Shown piece by piece: positions 52,401 through 62,003 of a DNA stretch of 64,000 nucleotides (the first letter of the stretch is position 1; every line of letters starts with the position of its first letter). The DNA is from Brevundimonas pondensis (lineage in GTDB: Bacteria > Pseudomonadota > Alphaproteobacteria > Caulobacterales > Caulobacteraceae). A model generated the notes under the pieces. That model was not told the origin of the DNA, made no database searches, and was given only the letters and a program-made list of their open reading frames with translations. Both the position numbers and the translations under genes were made by a program. The DNA lies in assembly GCF_017487345.1 (NCBI RefSeq), contig NZ_CP062006.1, forward strand, positions 3,044,001 through 3,108,000, written 5' to 3'.

Positions 52401-53064
52401 TGACCGCATGGGTCACGTCCAGCGTCAGCGCCGAGGTCTGGTCGTAGCGACCTTCGGCGTCATAGACGCGCAACACATAGCGATAGCGATGCTCGCCCGG
52501 CGCGTCGCGGTCGGTCGTCCACAAGACAGGCTCGCCGAAGCGCGCCGGGATGACCGTCAGGGGCGCTTCCTCGATGCTCTGGTCGGCGCGGAAGATGCGG
52601 ACCTCGGCGCGATCGATGTAGGCCGTGTAGTTGCTGAGCGTGAAGAAGCGCACGCTGTCGCCGGCGCGGATCACCGGCTGGTCGGCGACGATGCTGAGCA
52701 CCGGGCGCACGTCGAAGGCCGTGGCCTGAACCCGCACGTCGGCCCCGGCCAGGGCCAGGTCCTGACGCCGCTGGCGATCGGCGCGAAGGTCGTCATCCGC
52801 CCCTTCGCCAGCCCCTGCCCCGTCGACGCTGACGCGGAACGGACGGGCCGCCCCACGATCAGCAGCTTCCAAGTTGTTTCCGACGCCGCGGCGTTCGATC
52901 GCCGCGTCGTCCGCCACCGGACCGCAGGGGCGATCCGTGTCGCGACCGCAATGGACCGGATGGTCATTGGCGGCGGCGTCCTGGGCCTGAGCCCCGGTGG
53001 CGAGGGCGATGGCTGATCCGCCCATCAGCAGGGCGGTCAGCAGCTTGTTCGACGCGCGGATCAT
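49414..53064 (-). CDS. Large outer-membrane beta-barrel protein paired with the DUF11 giant
   Basis: 1,216 residues. A signal peptide (LLTALLMGGSAIALATGAQAQ) is followed by a low-complexity stretch. Two beta-sandwich-like segments span about residues 110-330 (DQPVIRAGDSVRFFTLSNYT and KGAAVTLSGEVEDPATRVT). A conserved-looking block, IDPEMHYPVYGDDSVTVEDA and GRFYLRAENENTDALWG, precedes a long barrel. The barrel has many amphipathic strands (GTLYLGYALAGEN, TNVFAEQRYDHGDG, HVKLGVGYNFTDFSDDL) and ends FVNLIGKF with the terminal Phe of outer-membrane proteins. No TonB box or plug is evident. The start overlaps the stop of the 2,817-codon gene (ATGA). I infer that the barrel anchors or exports its partner; no function is established to my knowledge. 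Confidence 0.75.
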   Translation of the reverse strand: MIRASNKLLTALLMGGSAIALATGAQAQDAAANDHPVHCGRDTDRPCGPVADDAAIERRGVGNNLEAADRGAARPFRVSVDGAGAGEGADDDLRADRQRRQDLALAGADVRVQATAFDVRPVLSIVADQPVIRAGDSVRFFTLSNYTAYIDRAEVRIFRADQSIEEAPLTVIPARFGEPVLWTTDRDAPGEHRYRYVLRVYDAEGRYDQTSALTLDVTHAVNVTKPDIHAGPLFENMRVVDAISVKGAAVTLSGEVEDPATRVTAFGTTVPVDRTGRFLVQQIVPVDTAAVAVQVARPGQAPVDLVREIVLPRTDRFFVGIADVTAGSRSFDAAKHELLGDAGDHRDDFVDGRLAFYFKGVVKNDWRLTASADTGEQPLKSLFDGFLEKDPRSLLRRIDPEMHYPVYGDDSVTVEDAPTYGRFYLRAENENTDALWGVFQSHLGGNELIRHQRTLYGANLDWRSDDVTASGERRTEINAFAADPGTIASREDFASTGGSVYFFRNRDIAPGSERVFLEVRDKDSGLVLERQELIAARDYEVNYLQGRVVMRNPPPMTADANSFVSQSSLAGNPVWVVATYEYSPGLTRPDAFTTGGRAQHWLSDRLRVAGSAYHQGEDQASQDLFGADVLYQHAPNSFVKLEFAQADGPGDGAFLSSTGGYDFTRVQTEADKANAVSLTFAGQLDELGLERDGRFGGYWKTREAGFSAPGELTFGETLDQYGGVFDLALSDTVRLQAKGDVTDGRLTERHAVEVGLRRETAAGWFGSVGVRSDKQQGQRTPYSPLYVPPPSEGTRTDAAVSVGYRHTPNPETPNVEQRDAPWAVWTFAQATLDHDGGRESNDRFGLGGEYQVHDRLKFKGEVSDGDMGFGADVRADFAMTDRGTLYLGYALAGENPDAMTGGRLGRLTGGARQQLGEKTNVFAEQRYDHGDGPTGWTQAYGVDFSPIEAWTFGARYETGSLSDALGQAIDRMAIGATADYGGDRLRWASALEYRKDEGDTVGERTTVATRNQVTYKATPSLRLFAQANISLSNSDQAMAMNADYYELALAGAYRPVDNDRLNLLTKYTYLADLPSPAQVDALGQSLDYAQRSHIAAIDGTYQVTPRLALGAKVAWRLGELRASRDESAPWFDSEAVFWAVRADYQIVRRWDVLVEVRELSIKEAHDSRLGALVGVYRHFGDHVKLGVGYNFTDFSDDLGDLSYDERGWFVNLIGKF

Positions 53065-56000
53065 TGCACGCCTCCCTCATGAGGGGTGGACAGGACGACG
53101 GTCTCCTCTTCGACGACCAGTCGGTAGCGGCCGCGCTCATCGTTCCAGCGGTCCTGGAGACGACGACGGATCTGGGCGACGCGATCCTTGATCAGGTCCG
53201 CGCCTTCGCCTTGCGAGGCATAGGCCAGACGCAGGACCGAGGGACGCTCGGCCAGGGTCGCGATCAGGCCCTCGAACTGCTGTTCAAACTCCTCACGCAG
53301 AACCTCGCCGTCGAAGGCCGCGCCGTTCAGGTCCAGACGGACCACGCGGTGCAGGCCGGCGCCGAAGTTCAGGCGGGCGAACTTGCCGCGCGTCAGGCGC
53401 ACCGTTTCCGGGTTGCCCGAGGTGACGCGGTAGCCCGTCGGCAGGGTCCGGTCGTCCAGCTTCACGATGAAGTTGGAGCCGCGGTCCTCGTTCGGGATCA
53501 TCGGGCAGGTGATGTGATACCGGCCCTCGGCGTCCGTCGTGATCAGCAGACCCCGCGCGGTCGCCAGACGCACCCCGGGCAGGCCCGGTTCGCCGTCGTC
53601 CTGAACGCCGTTGCCGTTCCGGTCGTCGAACACCTTGCCCAGGATGTCGGTGCAGTCGAAGTCCGGGTCGGGGATCATCCGCACCGTGGCCTCGGCCAGG
53701 TTGGAGATGACCTGATCGACGATCGGGTTCACCGCAAAGGCGACGTTGGTGTGCTCGCCTTCGACCACGCCCGAACCGACCACCAGGATCAGTTCCACGC
53801 GCTTGGTCTCGCCCGCCGCGAAGGTCAGGTCGTTCCAGGTCAGTAGACGACCGTTCTGGATCGGCTCGACCGCCACGCCGTCGATGCGGGCGCTGCTCTC
53901 GCGATAGCGGAAGCCGGCGGGCAAGCGGTCCGTCAGGGTCAGGCCCGTCAGCGTCCCGGCCAGCGTATTGCGGGCCGTGATGACATAGGGGACCAGACCG
54001 CCGCGTACGACGTTGACCATCGGGGTCGTCTTGGTGACCTCGATCGCGCCCTCCAGGATCGGGTCCAGGGGGATGTTGTTGTTGACGACGTTGGCCGAGA
54101 CCCCCGGCGTCAGGTTGAAGTTCAGCACATAGCCGGTCGTCATCACGCCCGTCAGGCAACCGTCAGCCGTGCCCAGCGGCGGCGGGCCGTTGCTGGTCGA
54201 GACCAGCATCGGGTCCGGCGTCGCATTGACCGTCAGCGGTCCCGCGCAGGGCGGAATGATCGTCGACGGCTGGTTCGGGTTGTAGGCGCCGTTCGGCGGC
54301 GTCACCGACAGGCTGTAGGCGCCGGCCGGGGCCGAGGCCATCAGCTGGAACTGGTACAGGCCCAGGGCGTCGGTGATCTGACGCACGTTCCCGGCTCCAC
54401 CCAGCAGATGCAGGGCGGGATCGAAGCCGGCCGGTCCGGTGATCTGGACCGTCGCGCCCGGAACAGGCGTGCGGCGGACCGCATCATAGACGACGCCCCA
54501 GGGATCCAGCGGCAGGGATTGCTGCGGCACTGTCGCGCCGGGCTGCAGGGTGATGCCCGTCAGCTCACGGTTCTTCAGCGTCCCGCCGCCCGCGTTCGAC
54601 GCCGAAACGACGCCGTCGACGAAGGCTGCACCGGTCTCGTTCGGACGCGCCCCGCCATAGACCGCATTGTTCTGCGGATGACGGAAGCGAACCGCATAGC
54701 CCGAGCCGGGCGCCACGCCGGTGAAGGCGTAGCCGCCGTCGGCGCCGGTCCGGACGGTGTCCATCAGGACGTCATTCAGGAACAGTTCAACCGTCCAGTC
54801 TCCCTGCGGGGTCTCGCCCGCGCCGCGTGCACGGTCGTGATCCGCATCCATCCACACCGAGCCCGAGATGGCGGCGTCCGCGCCACGCTCGCCGAACAGG
54901 TAGCCGGTCGCCTCGGCTGCAGGAGCCAGAACGATGCCGGAGATGGAGTCGCCGCCGTCCGACGCGCCGCCAGACGTGCCAGGGGTGTCGAGACCGTCGT
55001 CGTAGCCGTCCGGCTGGGTTTCCATGACCTCATAGGTCCCGCCCGGCAGGTCGGTGAAGCGATAGCTTCCATCCGGACCCGAAACGACCGTGCGGGTGAC
55101 GGTTTCGCCGCGCGCGTCCGCACCCGTCAGCGTCAGGGCGACGCCGCCGATGACCGGCTCGTTCGCGTCATGGACGCCGTTGTTGTTGGTGTCGTTGTAG
55201 GTCAGGCCAGCCAGCGAGCCCGTCCGTTCGCCAAAATTGACGGTCGGAGGCGTCTGGTCGGGACGGATCGTCACCGGCACGCGGTTGGTCGGGTTTTCCG
55301 GTCCTTCGCCGTAACCCTCCGGCTGGATCTCCACGACGACATAGTCGCCGCCGCGGATGTCGCCGAAGCTGTAGGAGCCGTCCGGACCGGTCGTGGTCGT
55401 GGCCACCGGCTCGCCCGAGGGCTTGCGCAGTTCGACCACCACATTGGCCAGGGGACGATCCTCCGGCCCGTTCGAGCCGTCCAGGTTCACGTCCACATAG
55501 ACCTTGCCGCCCAGACCCTGACCGCGCTCGCCGAAGGCGTAGTCGATCGCATCCACTCCAGCCGGCAGGGCAATGCCGTGGATACGGTCAGCGTTCGCCT
55601 CGACCGTTCCGCCGACCGAGCCAGCGCTGTCCAGACCGTCGGCGTAGCCTTCGGGCTGGGTTTCGACCAGTTGATAGTCGCCCGACAGAAGATCGTCGAT
55701 GAACCACTCGCCCGTCGCATCCGTCGTCGCGGTGCGCGTGACCGGGTTTCCGGCCGCGTCCACGCCCGTCAGGGTGACGAGCACGCTTTCGATCCCGGCC
55801 TCGCCGGACTGGCGCACGCCGTCGTTGCTGGCGTCGACGAAGACGTGACCCGCCATGCTGCTGACCGTCTCGCCGAAGTCCACGACCTGGGCCACGCCCG
55901 GCGTCAGGTTGACCGTCACCTCATTGGGCGTCGAGGAGCCGTAGCCGTCCGGCTGGATCTCGCGGATCGTATAGTCGCCGCCGGGCAGGTCGACGAAGCT

Positions 56001-59000
56001 ATAGGAGCCGTCAGGACCCGTCGTGGTCGTTGCGATGACCACGCCGCCCCTGACCAGTTCGATCGTCACGCCGGGAACCGGCGGTTCGCCGCCGCCATTC
56101 ACGCCGTCGCGCTGCGGGTCCTTGTAAACCGTACCCGTGATAACCACGGCGCGTTCGCCGAAGACATAGTCCACGCCCTTCTGACCGGCGCCCAGATTGA
56201 TCCCGGTGATGGCGTTGGCCGCCTGCGAGGCGTCAAACACTGTGTTAGGCGCCACGCCGCCGATGCTGCCCACGCCTTCACGGCCGTCGGCGAACTGGGT
56301 CGGCTGGCTTTCCGTCAGGGCGTAGGTCCCCTTCGGCAGGTCGTCGAACCGATAGGAGCCGTCCACGCCCGTGGTCACAGTGCAGGTCTGGGCCGGATCG
56401 AGAGCCGCGCGCCAGGCGCAGATGTCCTGGCCGTCGGCCGTCACGCCCGACAAGGTGACAATCACACCCGCCACGGCGGTCTCGGTCGCCTGACGCACGC
56501 CGTCGTCGTTGGCGTCGATGAAGACGCCGCCCGCCAGCGAACCCGGCAACTCGCCGAAGGCGTAGTTGGCGCCCAGGGCGCCGGTCGGCAGGACGATCCC
56601 GCTGATGACGTCGTTGCCGGCCAGGCCGCCGACGCTGCCGACTCCTTCCTGACCGTCGAAGAAGTTCGACAGTGGCGCCGTGTTCTGGGCCTGTTCAGTC
56701 AGGGTGTAGCCCGCTGCGTCCGATCCGGGCACGCCCAGGAAGATGAAGCCTCCCGTCGCGTCAGTGACAGCCGTGCAGTTCGCCAGGTCACAGATGTTCT
56801 GGCCGTTGGCGGTGACGCCCGACAGGGCCATGGTCACGCCGGGAATGCCTGCCTCGCCTGCATCGCGAACGCCGCTGGCGTTGCGGTCGACGTAGACATA
56901 GCCGCTGAGGCCCTGGCCCGTGCCGCCGAAGTCATAGTTGGAGGCGGTCGAACCAGCGGCGACGATGATATCGCTGATGCTGACGGCCGTCAGGCCGGGC
57001 GACGCCGCATTCGGCCCCGTCACCCCGTTCGACGCTCCGCCCAGCGCACCGACATAGGCGCCCGTGTGGGTCAGACCGGGCGCGGGCGTGATCGCCAGTT
57101 GATAGTCGCCGGGACGCAGCACCTGACAGACCGGCGAGGCGTCGGCTGCTTTCGGGAAGCTGTAGAGGCCCGTCGCCGTGGTGGTGACGGCGCAATCCAC
57201 CACCTGGCCCAGGTCGTTGGTCCCGGTCAGGCGAACGATCGCCCCGGCCAGGCCGGTCGTTTCCGTCGGCGCGCGCGTCGCATCGGCGTTCGGATCCAGG
57301 AAGACCATCCCGCCCAGCGTCGAGGTCGGCAGCTCGCCGAAATTGCGCTCGGTCAGGTCAGCAGCCGGGGCGACCAGGCCGATGCCGAAGCCTTCCGGCG
57401 CCGGACGACCGCGCGAACCGGCGACGACAGCGCCGGCGCCGTTGGCGTCCAGACCGTCGGACGCGCCGTTCGGCTGAACCAGCTGGGTGACTGTATACTC
57501 CACCGCGCCCGAAGGCGGGATCGTATTGAAGACATAGCGGCCGCTGGCGTCGACCGCAGCGGTCAGGTTCAGCGCGCCGCCGGCATAGTCCGCGCCCGTC
57601 AGGCGGACGTGTGGCGTCGAGGCGAAGTCGGCAGGCGCAAAACCCGTCTCGCCCGTTTCGCGCGCGCCGTTGTTGTTCAGGTCACGATAGATGTAACCCG
57701 ACACCCGCGCCGCGCCGATCTCCTGGAACAGATAGCCGGTCGCCGCCGTGACAGCCGGCAGGTTGATGTTCGAGATGGTGTTGGCTGCAGCCGCGCTGCC
57801 ATAGGCGGCGTTGTTCACGTCGCCGCCGGCCGTGCCTGCGGTTTCATTGCGATCGAACACGCTGGCAGGCTGGGTCTCGACGACCTGATAGACGCCGGCA
57901 GGCAGACGATCGAAGACGAAGGCGCCGCCCGCGACCGTATCCGTGGTTCGAGCCGTGATCGCATTCCCGAACGCGTCCGTTCCGGTCAGGGTGAGGCGAA
58001 CACCGGCCATGCCTTCGCCGCTGTCGATCACATCGTTCAGATTGTCGTCGCGATAGACCGTGCCGGCGATCGACGACTGGGCGACGCGGGTCGTCTCGGT
58101 CTTCGAGTTGTTGGCCGGGTTCGTGTCACGGCTGATCTCGACGCCGTCACCGTCACGTCCAGGCGCGATGCTGGCCGTATTGGTCAGGTCGGCGTTCAGC
58201 GCGCCAGCGTACGGGTAGGCCGCTTTGGCGAACAGGGTCAGGGTCACAGCATCGCCGTTGCCGGGGAAGACGCCGTCCAGCACGCACAGGATGGCGCCGG
58301 TTCCCGAGCAGTTCATCGCCGAGACGGAGGCGCCGCCGCTCACGGTGAAGGTCTCACCGCCCACACGGGCCCAGCCGGTCGGCAGTTGGTCGGTGACGCG
58401 CACCTGGGTCGTCGGCGAGACGCCGTTGTTGCGCACCACGATCCGGTACTCGACAGGCTGGTTGATCTGCACCGGCGAAGGGGTGACGCGGGTCTTGCTG
58501 ACCACCTCCAGGTCCGTCGCCGGCAAGACGGTGGTCGTCTGGACCGCCGTATTGTTGGCCAGCTGGCTGTCAGCCTGACTGACCGTGGTGTTGTCCTGTT
58601 CCAGCGACACGATCTCGGCGCCGTTGGAGAAGGTCATCGATCCAGTCGGCGCCGGCCCCGTCACCGCCATATACAGACGGAAGATCACCTGACGACGGTC
58701 GTCCAGATAGTTCAGGGCGGGATCGCTCCCGTGCAAACGGCATTCGATATTGGCGCCGACCGTCACGCAGGTCGGAGCCGGGGGCGTGTAGAGGGTCAGG
58801 CCGCTGTTGGCGCCGACCGGGTTCACCTCGAACCGCGAAAGGCTCATCGTATAGCCGGCGGGCGGAGCGGGAATGTCGGTAATGACGATATTGCCGGCGC
58901 GCGACGGGCCGAAGTTGGACGCGCGCAGATCATAGACCAGCTCCGAACCAAACGGCATCGGGTCGAAGGCGGCGCTGGGCTCCTGCTTGGTGATCGCCAG

Positions 59001-61514
59001 ATCCATGACGGGCGCTGACACGTCGTGCGTCAGAACCACGCTGTTGTTGCCGGCGTTCGACTCGGTCGTCGTCGTCGTCACCGAGGCTGTGTTGACGTGG
59101 CTGATCGGGAAGCCCGACGTGGCCCCGCCGAACGGGAATCGCGCCCTCACCTGCTGGCTGATCTGATAGGTCTGACCGCGGTTGATCGTCCCCATGTTGC
59201 AGACGATCTCGCCGGTCGTGTCGGTCTTGACGCAGGACGCGCCGCTCTTGGTCGTCGTCGGCGCACCGACCAGTTCAAACCGGGCCGGATCAATGACGTC
59301 CGTCACCACCACGCCGGCGGCCGGGTTCGGTCCCAGGCCGCGTACGCTGATGTTGTAGGTTGCGACCACCCCGACCTGCGCCGGGTTCGGCGCGATGGAC
59401 TTGGCGTTCAGCGTGATGTCGGTGATCGGCGCGATGTCATAGCTGGCCGTCGACTGGTTGTTCGCCAGATTGATCTCGGTCGTGTCAGGCGAGGCGACGC
59501 GGGCGACGTTGTTGAACAGGCCGCTCTCAACCGGCCGGCTGATGCGAACCACGGCGGTTTCGCTATCGCCCGCGGCCAGGTCGGTCACAGTCCAGCTGAT
59601 GCGGCCGTTCGACGCCGTATAGGCGGGCGCGCCCTGCGTGGCGGACTCCACGCCGAAACCGGTGACGAAGCCGCCGCCGTTGATGAAGTTGGGCAGGTCG
59701 TCGGTCACGACCACAGTGCGGGCTGGGTCGCCGCTCAGGTTGCGAACCGTAAAGCGGACATAGAAGGCGCCGTCGCCGACAGCGACCGGCAGGGCCGGCG
59801 TCTGCACCCAGGGTCCGGCGACGTTGAGGCTGACTTCCTTGACGATCTCCAGGTCAGCGGCGTTCGGCGTCGAGCGCGTGCCGGCCGTGGCGCAGTCGTT
59901 GCCGGCGTTGATGTCGGCAGGCGTGGCCGCCGAACCCCCGGTCACGCCCGTGCAGGCGCGATTGGTCAGGTCCAGGTCAATGCCGGTTCCAGCCAGGGTC
60001 TTCAGCGACAGCACGGCGCTCGCGCCGACCACCAGCGAACCTGGCCCGGACAGCTCACAGGTGATCTGCAGCCCGGACTGCGAACAGCTCCAGGGCGCGC
60101 CTGCGGAGACATAGGTCTCATCCGTCGTCACCGTGTCCACGATCCGCAGCGGATGAGCGGCATCATAGTTGAGGATGGACGGTCCGTTGTTGCGGACCGT
60201 AATGGTGCTGGTCATGACCTCGCCGGCGGCGACGGGGTTCGGCGCCTTGGTCTTGCCGATGCTCAGGTCCGAGCTCGGCACGGCGATGCGATAGCTGGCG
60301 CTGGCCGTGTCATTGCTCGGCGTGGGGTCCGTGACGCCGGCCGGCGGCGTGACCTTGGCCGTATTGACGACAGACCCGCTGGTCGCGGCGATAGCCGTTA
60401 CGGGAATGACAAAATTCTGGCTCTGTCCGACAGACAGGCTGCCCGCGGCGCACGTGACCGTCTGGCCCACGGCCGAACACCCGGCCGGCAGGACGCCGAT
60501 CGTGAACTCGGGCGCGATCTCATCAACAATGAGCGCACCGGACACGGTCAAAGGTCCAGTGTTGAGAATGGTCAGGGTGATGTTGGCGCTGTCGCCCTGG
60601 ATGATGGTCGGCGGCATGGATTTCTGCGCCGCCAGATCCGCCCCCGGCTCGATCGTCGTCACCACGGGCGCAGCGGTGTTGTTATCCGGGTCCGGATCGA
60701 GAACCATCGGACTGGTCAGGCCGACAAAGGCGTTGTTGGTGATGGTGCCGCCGCTGGCGAGAACCCGCCCCGCCACCGTGACCGGCGGCAAGGCGCCGAC
60801 CACGCTCGGCCCATTATAGTTACAAACCACCACCCCGCCGGAATGGGCGCAGCTCCACTGGCTGCCGCTGGCCGAGGCGAATTGGAAATCGCTCGCCGCA
60901 GGCAGATTGTCGGTCAGACGAATGGCGCCGGTCGCGTCGGGACCGGCGTTCATGACGTTCAGCGTATAGGTCAGGAGCCCGCCGCCGGGGATGGAGTTGT
61001 CTGGCTCCCCGTCATCCTTGATCACCGACAAGTCGGCGCCGGCCTGAACAGCAGGAGCGACCTGCAGAGCGTTATTGGCCGGGTTGCTGTCGACATTGGT
61101 CGGACTGGAAATCGTCGCCGTCGTGTTGCGCGATCCCGTCGCCACGGCGTCGGCGGTGTAGCCGAAGCTGAAGTCGCCGGCCGTCAGGGCCGGCAGGGCG
61201 CACGTCAGCGCCTGGCTGCCCGCCGCTCCTGACAGGGTGCAATAGGCAGGGAAGGCGCCCGGCTGAACTGAAAAGTGCGAGGGAACCGCGACGGTCACCA
61301 CGGCGTCATTGACCGAACCCGGACCGTTGTTGGTCACACGAATGGTGAAGCTCGTCTGCGCCCCGTTCGCCACCGGGTCAGGCGACCAGGTGTAGTCCGA
61401 GACCTGCAGGTCGGCCGCCGCCGCGACGCCCGCCGCGCCGACGATCGCCAGGGGCGCCATGATCTGCGCCATGCGCAGCGCCACGCGCTTGAATGAGTTC
61501 AGCAGTTTCAACAC
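53061..61514 (-). CDS. Giant surface protein with DUF11 and SdrD-B-type repeats and OmpA-like end
   Basis: 2,817 residues. A signal peptide ends near GAAGVAAAADLQ. Residues about 36-1,140 hold eight DUF11-type repeats, each opening like ADLSVIKDDG or SDLSIGKTKAPNPV with a VRNNGP strand. From about 1,140 a dozen SdrD-B/Cna-B-like units follow (SLAGLTYNDTNNNGVHD, GPDGSYSF, LPGGDYTIREIQPDGY, YVFGER), then a last DUF11 copy. The C-terminal 100 residues (VVRLDLNGAAFDGEVL, VLRLAYASQGEGADLIKDR) look OmpA-like, suggesting peptidoglycan attachment. DxNxNG loops imply calcium binding. The start is GTG at 61514 after GGGAGG. It probably forms a long extracellular or periplasmic stalk and is translationally coupled to the barrel gene. 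Confidence 0.85.
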   Translation of the reverse strand: MLKLLNSFKRVALRMAQIMAPLAIVGAAGVAAAADLQVSDYTWSPDPVANGAQTSFTIRVTNNGPGSVNDAVVTVAVPSHFSVQPGAFPAYCTLSGAAGSQALTCALPALTAGDFSFGYTADAVATGSRNTTATISSPTNVDSNPANNALQVAPAVQAGADLSVIKDDGEPDNSIPGGGLLTYTLNVMNAGPDATGAIRLTDNLPAASDFQFASASGSQWSCAHSGGVVVCNYNGPSVVGALPPVTVAGRVLASGGTITNNAFVGLTSPMVLDPDPDNNTAAPVVTTIEPGADLAAQKSMPPTIIQGDSANITLTILNTGPLTVSGALIVDEIAPEFTIGVLPAGCSAVGQTVTCAAGSLSVGQSQNFVIPVTAIAATSGSVVNTAKVTPPAGVTDPTPSNDTASASYRIAVPSSDLSIGKTKAPNPVAAGEVMTSTITVRNNGPSILNYDAAHPLRIVDTVTTDETYVSAGAPWSCSQSGLQITCELSGPGSLVVGASAVLSLKTLAGTGIDLDLTNRACTGVTGGSAATPADINAGNDCATAGTRSTPNAADLEIVKEVSLNVAGPWVQTPALPVAVGDGAFYVRFTVRNLSGDPARTVVVTDDLPNFINGGGFVTGFGVESATQGAPAYTASNGRISWTVTDLAAGDSETAVVRISRPVESGLFNNVARVASPDTTEINLANNQSTASYDIAPITDITLNAKSIAPNPAQVGVVATYNISVRGLGPNPAAGVVVTDVIDPARFELVGAPTTTKSGASCVKTDTTGEIVCNMGTINRGQTYQISQQVRARFPFGGATSGFPISHVNTASVTTTTTESNAGNNSVVLTHDVSAPVMDLAITKQEPSAAFDPMPFGSELVYDLRASNFGPSRAGNIVITDIPAPPAGYTMSLSRFEVNPVGANSGLTLYTPPAPTCVTVGANIECRLHGSDPALNYLDDRRQVIFRLYMAVTGPAPTGSMTFSNGAEIVSLEQDNTTVSQADSQLANNTAVQTTTVLPATDLEVVSKTRVTPSPVQINQPVEYRIVVRNNGVSPTTQVRVTDQLPTGWARVGGETFTVSGGASVSAMNCSGTGAILCVLDGVFPGNGDAVTLTLFAKAAYPYAGALNADLTNTASIAPGRDGDGVEISRDTNPANNSKTETTRVAQSSIAGTVYRDDNLNDVIDSGEGMAGVRLTLTGTDAFGNAITARTTDTVAGGAFVFDRLPAGVYQVVETQPASVFDRNETAGTAGGDVNNAAYGSAAAANTISNINLPAVTAATGYLFQEIGAARVSGYIYRDLNNNGARETGETGFAPADFASTPHVRLTGADYAGGALNLTAAVDASGRYVFNTIPPSGAVEYTVTQLVQPNGASDGLDANGAGAVVAGSRGRPAPEGFGIGLVAPAADLTERNFGELPTSTLGGMVFLDPNADATRAPTETTGLAGAIVRLTGTNDLGQVVDCAVTTTATGLYSFPKAADASPVCQVLRPGDYQLAITPAPGLTHTGAYVGALGGASNGVTGPNAASPGLTAVSISDIIVAAGSTASNYDFGGTGQGLSGYVYVDRNASGVRDAGEAGIPGVTMALSGVTANGQNICDLANCTAVTDATGGFIFLGVPGSDAAGYTLTEQAQNTAPLSNFFDGQEGVGSVGGLAGNDVISGIVLPTGALGANYAFGELPGSLAGGVFIDANDDGVRQATETAVAGVIVTLSGVTADGQDICAWRAALDPAQTCTVTTGVDGSYRFDDLPKGTYALTESQPTQFADGREGVGSIGGVAPNTVFDASQAANAITGINLGAGQKGVDYVFGERAVVITGTVYKDPQRDGVNGGGEPPVPGVTIELVRGGVVIATTTTGPDGSYSFVDLPGGDYTIREIQPDGYGSSTPNEVTVNLTPGVAQVVDFGETVSSMAGHVFVDASNDGVRQSGEAGIESVLVTLTGVDAAGNPVTRTATTDATGEWFIDDLLSGDYQLVETQPEGYADGLDSAGSVGGTVEANADRIHGIALPAGVDAIDYAFGERGQGLGGKVYVDVNLDGSNGPEDRPLANVVVELRKPSGEPVATTTTGPDGSYSFGDIRGGDYVVVEIQPEGYGEGPENPTNRVPVTIRPDQTPPTVNFGERTGSLAGLTYNDTNNNGVHDANEPVIGGVALTLTGADARGETVTRTVVSGPDGSYRFTDLPGGTYEVMETQPDGYDDGLDTPGTSGGASDGGDSISGIVLAPAAEATGYLFGERGADAAISGSVWMDADHDRARGAGETPQGDWTVELFLNDVLMDTVRTGADGGYAFTGVAPGSGYAVRFRHPQNNAVYGGARPNETGAAFVDGVVSASNAGGGTLKNRELTGITLQPGATVPQQSLPLDPWGVVYDAVRRTPVPGATVQITGPAGFDPALHLLGGAGNVRQITDALGLYQFQLMASAPAGAYSLSVTPPNGAYNPNQPSTIIPPCAGPLTVNATPDPMLVSTSNGPPPLGTADGCLTGVMTTGYVLNFNLTPGVSANVVNNNIPLDPILEGAIEVTKTTPMVNVVRGGLVPYVITARNTLAGTLTGLTLTDRLPAGFRYRESSARIDGVAVEPIQNGRLLTWNDLTFAAGETKRVELILVVGSGVVEGEHTNVAFAVNPIVDQVISNLAEATVRMIPDPDFDCTDILGKVFDDRNGNGVQDDGEPGLPGVRLATARGLLITTDAEGRYHITCPMIPNEDRGSNFIVKLDDRTLPTGYRVTSGNPETVRLTRGKFARLNFGAGLHRVVRLDLNGAAFDGEVLREEFEQQFEGLIATLAERPSVLRLAYASQGEGADLIKDRVAQIRRRLQDRWNDERGRYRLVVEEETVVLSTPHEGGVQ

Positions 61515-61682
61515 GTCTCGAGCCTCCCTTTCGACGAAGGTCCGGGAGCACTCAGACGTCCTGCAGGTTCACGCGGGCCCCATGGGAACCCGGCTTGCGG
61601 ACAGGCTTTCGCTTGCCCCGCCTTGCTGACGCACATCGCCCCCGACAGGTCGAATGAAGGCGTCCATTAGCCGCGAGGGAAG

Positions 61683-61706
61683 CTTATAGCTACGCTCAGA
61701 TTGTAA
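61683..61706 (-). promoter_or_regulatory. Probable sigma-73-type promoter of the giant surface protein gene
   Basis: On the minus strand TTACAA and GCTATAAG are ten bases apart, close to the Caulobacter housekeeping pattern (TTGACGS, 10-14 bases, GCTANAWC). It sits in a conspicuous AT-rich patch about 170 bases before the GTG start, which would give a long leader. Confidence 0.4.
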
Positions 61707-62003
61707 CTAAGTATATGATTTTACTCGTATTTACATTCAAAAATCAATGACGCTTCACTATTGGCGACGCCTCGTCGCATCGCTCATTCTGCCAGTCCCG
61801 AGAAGAGCCCATGATCATGGCCGCCCCCGCCATCGCGGCGCTGAAGCCCTGGCCCCTGATCAGGTCGAAAGGCAGGAAGGCGGCTATCTGAGCGCCGCCT
61901 ATACGGAACAGCGCAGCGAATACGGCCTGCCCGGCCACAGCCACGGATACGAGTCCTGCCAGCCGCACGCCTCGAGCCTGCACTGCGCCGGCCACGACCA
62001 GCC

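Noticed and set aside
49519..53016. Very long open frame on the + strand opposite the outer-membrane barrel gene
   Set aside because: It lacks any recognisable motif, is rich in Arg/Gly/Val/Ala as expected for an antisense shadow in GC-rich DNA, and the minus-strand frame has signal peptide, barrel strands and terminal Phe.
54408..59018. Long + strand open frame opposite the giant DUF11/SdrD-B gene
   Set aside because: Composition (His/Arg/Gly/Val rich, no domains) is that of a shadow; its apparent repeats simply mirror the SdrD-B repeats on the other strand.
61744..61995. Minus-strand hydrophobic frame (GGAQIAAFLPFDLIRG) that could be a transporter fragment, for example BioY-like
   Set aside because: Too short and too weak a resemblance to name; it may be a shadow of decayed recombinase DNA. 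Left as unidentified.
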